A DNA stretch of 64,000 bases, taken from positions 62,001-126,000 of the forward strand of contig JAJPIC010000011.1 of NCBI GenBank assembly GCA_021324915.1, written 5' to 3'. This document shows positions 61,202-64,000 of this stretch, one piece after another. The position numbers were made by a program, and so were the translations under genes. The notes beneath the pieces are model-generated. The model saw nothing but the letters and a program-made list of their open reading frames with translations. It searched no databases and had not been told where the DNA came from. Origin of the DNA: Beijerinckiaceae bacterium (GTDB taxonomy: Bacteria; Pseudomonadota; Alphaproteobacteria; Rhizobiales; Beijerinckiaceae). How positions within the stretch are numbered: position 1 is the stretch's first letter; each line of letters opens with the position of its first letter.

Positions 61202-62446
61202 TTAATTTCGTTCAGACCGTGCCAAGACGTTCGTCAGCAAATCTATCCATTGTTCGAGCAGATGAGTGAGCAGATAGCGCTGGCGGACCGTTTCCCTCGC
61301 TTGAACGCCCAAGCTTTTGCCGAGTTGCGGGTTGTTCAGAAGCGCAACGGTCCGATCGGCCGCTTCCTCGACGGAATTGACAAGAAACCCGTTCTCGCCG
61401 TCGGCGATCTGGTGTCGAATTCCCCCCACATTGCCACCGATCACGGCGGCGCCTTTCCACATGGCTTCGGTGACGGTGAGCCCGAATCCTTCGCGGAGCG
61501 ATTTTTGCAGGACCACCGACGCGCGCCGCTGGAGCGCATTGACGAGCTGCGGATCTTCCACTGCAAGCACGATAATGCGCTCGTCCACCGAGCTTTGGAT
61601 GGTTTCGAGAATGATGTTGGATTCGGGATCGTCCAGGGCGGCGTTGCCGAGCAGCACGAGCGTGCAGTCGACATGTTGCCGGGCCCTTCGAACAGATTCG
61701 ATGACGCCGAGCGGATCCTTCCAGCGATCAAATCTCGAGATCTGCGTCACGATAGGCAGGTCGGTCGGGATCCGGTGAAGTGCCAGGGATTGCGCGATCA
61801 CGTCATCGCTCAGCTCGCAATTCTTGGCCGAGAACGGATCGATTGCAGGCGTCATGAAGTGCTGATCGATCGGCAGGTTTTGCCGGTATTCGGGCAGGCT
61901 GAATATCGCGGCGTCATAGTCCGCAACAAAGCCGCGAACATAGTCCCAGACAGGCGGATGCGGTCTCGAAAGATCGACGTGGCATTGCCAGATCCACGGC
62001 GCAGCGCGGCCCCTGAAACGCCTTATGATGGGGAGCGGCTGCGGATCGTGAACGATGACGGCATCGCAATCCTCGAGGTGCAGACGAATAGCGTTTTCGT
62101 AGGCAACCTGCTCGTAGCAGGCCTTGTCCTCAGGCGAGAGGACGAGCGCCTCGCCCTGTAGCCCGTTGTGGATCTTCTTCGTGCACTGGAAGAACTCCGG
62201 CGTCCCTTGAATCATTCTCCAACCCGTTTCGATCCCTACCGTGTTCATCAAGAGCGTCAGGGGCGTGAGGATCTCGGTGACGCCGCCTCCATAGAAAGTC
62301 GAACTGATGTGGACGACATGGGCGCCGCTGAGAATTGCCGCTTTCTTTACGATCCGGTCGATCGTCTCGCGTCCGATCAACGGTTCATAATCATTGAGGG
62401 AATGAAGGCCGAGGCTGTGGGGCACTTGCATGAGAGATTCGGGCAT
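61202..62446 (-). CDS. Trehalose synthase TreT-like glycosyltransferase (GT4)
   Basis: A 414-residue GT-B enzyme with features of the trehalose glycosyltransferring synthase TreT: HISSTFYGGGVTEIL near the N-terminus, WQCHVDLSRPHPPVWDYV with YDAAIFSLPEY, PAIDPFSAKN, and the donor-domain QISRFDRWKDPLGVIE and EGFGLTVTEAMWKGAAVIGG. TreT joins a nucleotide-glucose to glucose to form trehalose. Activity is inferred from the family. An ATG at 62431 is an alternative start. It is divergent from the GlgE-like gene. Confidence 0.82.
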   Translation of the reverse strand: MPESLMQVPHSLGLHSLNDYEPLIGRETIDRIVKKAAILSGAHVVHISSTFYGGGVTEILTPLTLLMNTVGIETGWRMIQGTPEFFQCTKKIHNGLQGEALVLSPEDKACYEQVAYENAIRLHLEDCDAVIVHDPQPLPIIRRFRGRAAPWIWQCHVDLSRPHPPVWDYVRGFVADYDAAIFSLPEYRQNLPIDQHFMTPAIDPFSAKNCELSDDVIAQSLALHRIPTDLPIVTQISRFDRWKDPLGVIESVRRARQHVDCTLVLLGNAALDDPESNIILETIQSSVDERIIVLAVEDPQLVNALQRRASVVLQKSLREGFGLTVTEAMWKGAAVIGGNVGGIRHQIADGENGFLVNSVEEAADRTVALLNNPQLGKSLGVQARETVRQRYLLTHLLEQWIDLLTNVLARSERN

Positions 62447-62703
62447 CGAAAATCCACATTATCAATGCTCCAGAACACGCGCTGGACCGGTAGGTTCCTG
62501 GATTGAAGTCGCGCGCGTCCTTCGCCTCCCGGCTCGGCGGAAAATGGGGCAACCGTGGGCGTGACGTTAACGCTTTGCGTGAAGCGATGGTGAGGAGATC
62601 GCGGCGCGCGGCCCTGTGATGGAACTCTGCCGCTGCCTTTCGGGTTGATCTGCCGGGACTTTCGTCAACACTCCTCGATATCGACGGCTCGAAGGTAACC
62701 GGC

Positions 62704-64000
62704 ATGCGCATGAAAGATCGCGTCATCCGGGGTCGCAGCATTTGCTATGTTCCGCCGCTCGCACGCCGCCTTGATTGGCAGGCATGCTGCGCGCGTGCGA
62801 GAGAATTGGGGTTCGATCATGTTGCGATCGCGCCGCCTTTCGCGCCGGGCCCTTACGGGAATCCTTTTCTTGCCGGCGATCTCTCTATCGCTCAAGCCGA
62901 TTTGAGTGCCGATCTCGCCACCCGGTCGCTTGAAGAAACCATCTCGCGCCTCGTCGAGATCTGCCAAGCCAATGAGCTCGGGCTCCTGCTGGACGTCGTT
63001 GCCGACCGTGTCGATGCGAATGGCGCAATCGCCCGGGCCTATCGCGACGTTTTCGAGGAGGCCGCGGCGGGAACGCTCGATCCGCGTGCAGAGCGCCAGC
63101 TTTTCGGCGCGGCTTTGGCCCGTTTTGACAGGCCCGAGCAGGCAGACCGTCTCGGCGCTCTCTGGACGGATCGGCTGCGCACTCTGCTGGATCTCGGCGT
63201 CGCCGGCTTTCGCTTTCTCTATCCGACGACCCTCCCGGCTTGGCTTTGGTCCTCTCTGATCGGCGCGCTGCGCACGTCAGCACCCGAATTAATCGCCCTC
63301 GCCTTCACGCCGGGCTCGGTCTGGCGCAGTGTCGAAATGCTCGCCCCGGTTGGATTCGACGGCGTCTTCTCTTCTCTCGCGTGGTGGGATCGGCACGCGA
63401 ATTGGTTCGTCGAGGAACTCGAGCTTCTGCGTGGCATCGCTCCGATCATCGCCTGTCCCGAAATTCTGCCGATCGGAGGACGGGAGCTTTCGCGGGACTT
63501 GCGACACTTTTGTCAGATGCTCGACATCGCGGCGGTGACCGCGGACGCGCTGATGATTCCGATCAAGTTCGCAGAGGCGCCGGAGCTTGTGCTTTTGGAG
63601 AAGCCCATACGCATGAGCATTGCGCGCCTTGAACAGGTCCTTTCCAAGCGAACGACAGGCGCGATCCGGCCGCTGAGCGACGCGGGCGAAAGCGTCACGG
63701 CCTTGATCCGTCACGATGGCGCCTATCCGGGCGACAGCAAAAGGGCCTGCATCACCCTGATCAACACCGATCTCGGCCAGGAGCGCGCAACTGGCATGAG
63801 CCTCGATCCCTTGCCGCCCGCCGCGGGCGCTCCTTTGGGCCGACCCTCTGCACTCGAGCGGACGAGAGATGTGTTTGCGCCGCTCGCGCCCGGCGAAGTT
63901 CGCCTGGTCGAAGTACAAAAGCTCCCGTCCATCAAGCGACGCCAACATGCGCGCGACCTCGCGCGTGCCGTCGAGGCGCCGCGGATCGTCATAGAAAAAC
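62704..64000 (+). CDS. GlgE-like maltosyltransferase with extra N-terminal amylase-like domain (partial)
   Basis: An open frame runs from the ATG at 62704 (or 62710) through the window end, 432 codons without a stop. Residues 1 to about 410 resemble a degenerate GH13 amylase-type barrel (LGFDHVAIAPPFAPGPYGNP, LGLLLDVVADRVDANG, LGVAGFRFLYPTTLP), lacking a complete set of catalytic acids. The last visible part, VEAPRIVIEK, matches the start of GlgE (maltose-1-phosphate maltosyltransferase). This suggests an N-terminally extended GlgE as I recall from some Proteobacteria; the catalytic part lies outside the window. Confidence 0.72.
   Translation, partial: MRMKDRVIRGRSICYVPPLARRLDWQACCARARELGFDHVAIAPPFAPGPYGNPFLAGDLSIAQADLSADLATRSLEETISRLVEICQANELGLLLDVVADRVDANGAIARAYRDVFEEAAAGTLDPRAERQLFGAALARFDRPEQADRLGALWTDRLRTLLDLGVAGFRFLYPTTLPAWLWSSLIGALRTSAPELIALAFTPGSVWRSVEMLAPVGFDGVFSSLAWWDRHANWFVEELELLRGIAPIIACPEILPIGGRELSRDLRHFCQMLDIAAVTADALMIPIKFAEAPELVLLEKPIRMSIARLEQVLSKRTTGAIRPLSDAGESVTALIRHDGAYPGDSKRACITLINTDLGQERATGMSLDPLPPAAGAPLGRPSALERTRDVFAPLAPGEVRLVEVQKLPSIKRRQHARDLARAVEAPRIVIEK

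Overview
The window reads as chromosomal DNA of a GC-rich alphaproteobacterium of the order Hyphomicrobiales (Rhizobiales), possibly Beijerinckiaceae or a relative. Order-typical modules support this: chvI-chvG-hprK-EIIA-HPr, ffh-rpsP-rimM-trmD, carA divergent from yqeY, DUF1674 divergent from rsmB and a heparinase, thiO-thiS-thiG-thiE behind a TPP riboswitch, gap-pgk-fba-thiE-like-Sel1, DUF4164-zapA, addB-addA-trxA, and the alphaproteobacterial F1-ATPase zeta inhibitor (DUF1476). Genes are tightly packed with many ATGA overlaps. The gaps hold several families of short palindromic repeats typical of this order.

Layout. 1-1570: cytochrome c maturation (ccmC, ccmD, ccmG). 1.8-3.7 kb: YeiH-type permease and HugZ-like haem protein. 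4.0-8.4 kb: ChvI/ChvG two-component system with HPr kinase, EIIA, HPr and YjbQ, a regulatory phosphotransfer unit with no sugar permease. 8.5-13.6 kb: ribosome/SRP operon, carA, yqeY. 13.7-15.3 kb: a methyltransferase, then a lower-GC patch with two frameshifted small genes and one intact one. 15.4-21.8 kb: carboxylesterase, gluQ, class I fumarase, greB, and pheS followed by a HEPN-like gene pair where pheT would be expected. 21.8-26.4 kb: DUF1674, rsmB, heparinase-like protein, and a TetR/membrane protein pair. 26.4-29.1 kb: thiamine operon. 29.2-31.6 kb: purC-uma2-purS-purQ. 32-39.6 kb: zeta subunit, xerC, Sel1 protein, lower glycolysis/Calvin genes, zapA. 39.8-46.9 kb: addB-addA-trxA. 47-50.7 kb: queuosine precursor genes, an orphan antitoxin-like gene, an SDR, and siroheme synthase. 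50.8-53.3 kb: ctaC-ctaD, the cytochrome oxidase core. 53.3-59.6 kb: accessory stretch with a broken Imm52-like gene, an ECF42 sigma factor with its DGPF-motif partner, a His-rich secreted peptide, and two tandem outer-membrane barrel genes. 60-64 kb: two GT4 glycosyltransferases (one TreT-like) divergent from a gene that looks like the start of an N-terminally extended GlgE, suggesting trehalose/alpha-glucan metabolism.

A recurring oddity is that expected partners are absent next to conserved genes: pheT after pheS, purL after purQ, tkt before gap, rplS after trmD, ctaB/ctaG/ctaE after ctaD. No tRNA, rRNA, insertion sequence or CRISPR array was recognised. The most unusual points are the HEPN-like pair behind pheS, the Uma2 gene and terminator inside the purine operon, the ECF42 module with a candidate promoter, the frameshifted small genes, and the fused GlgE.
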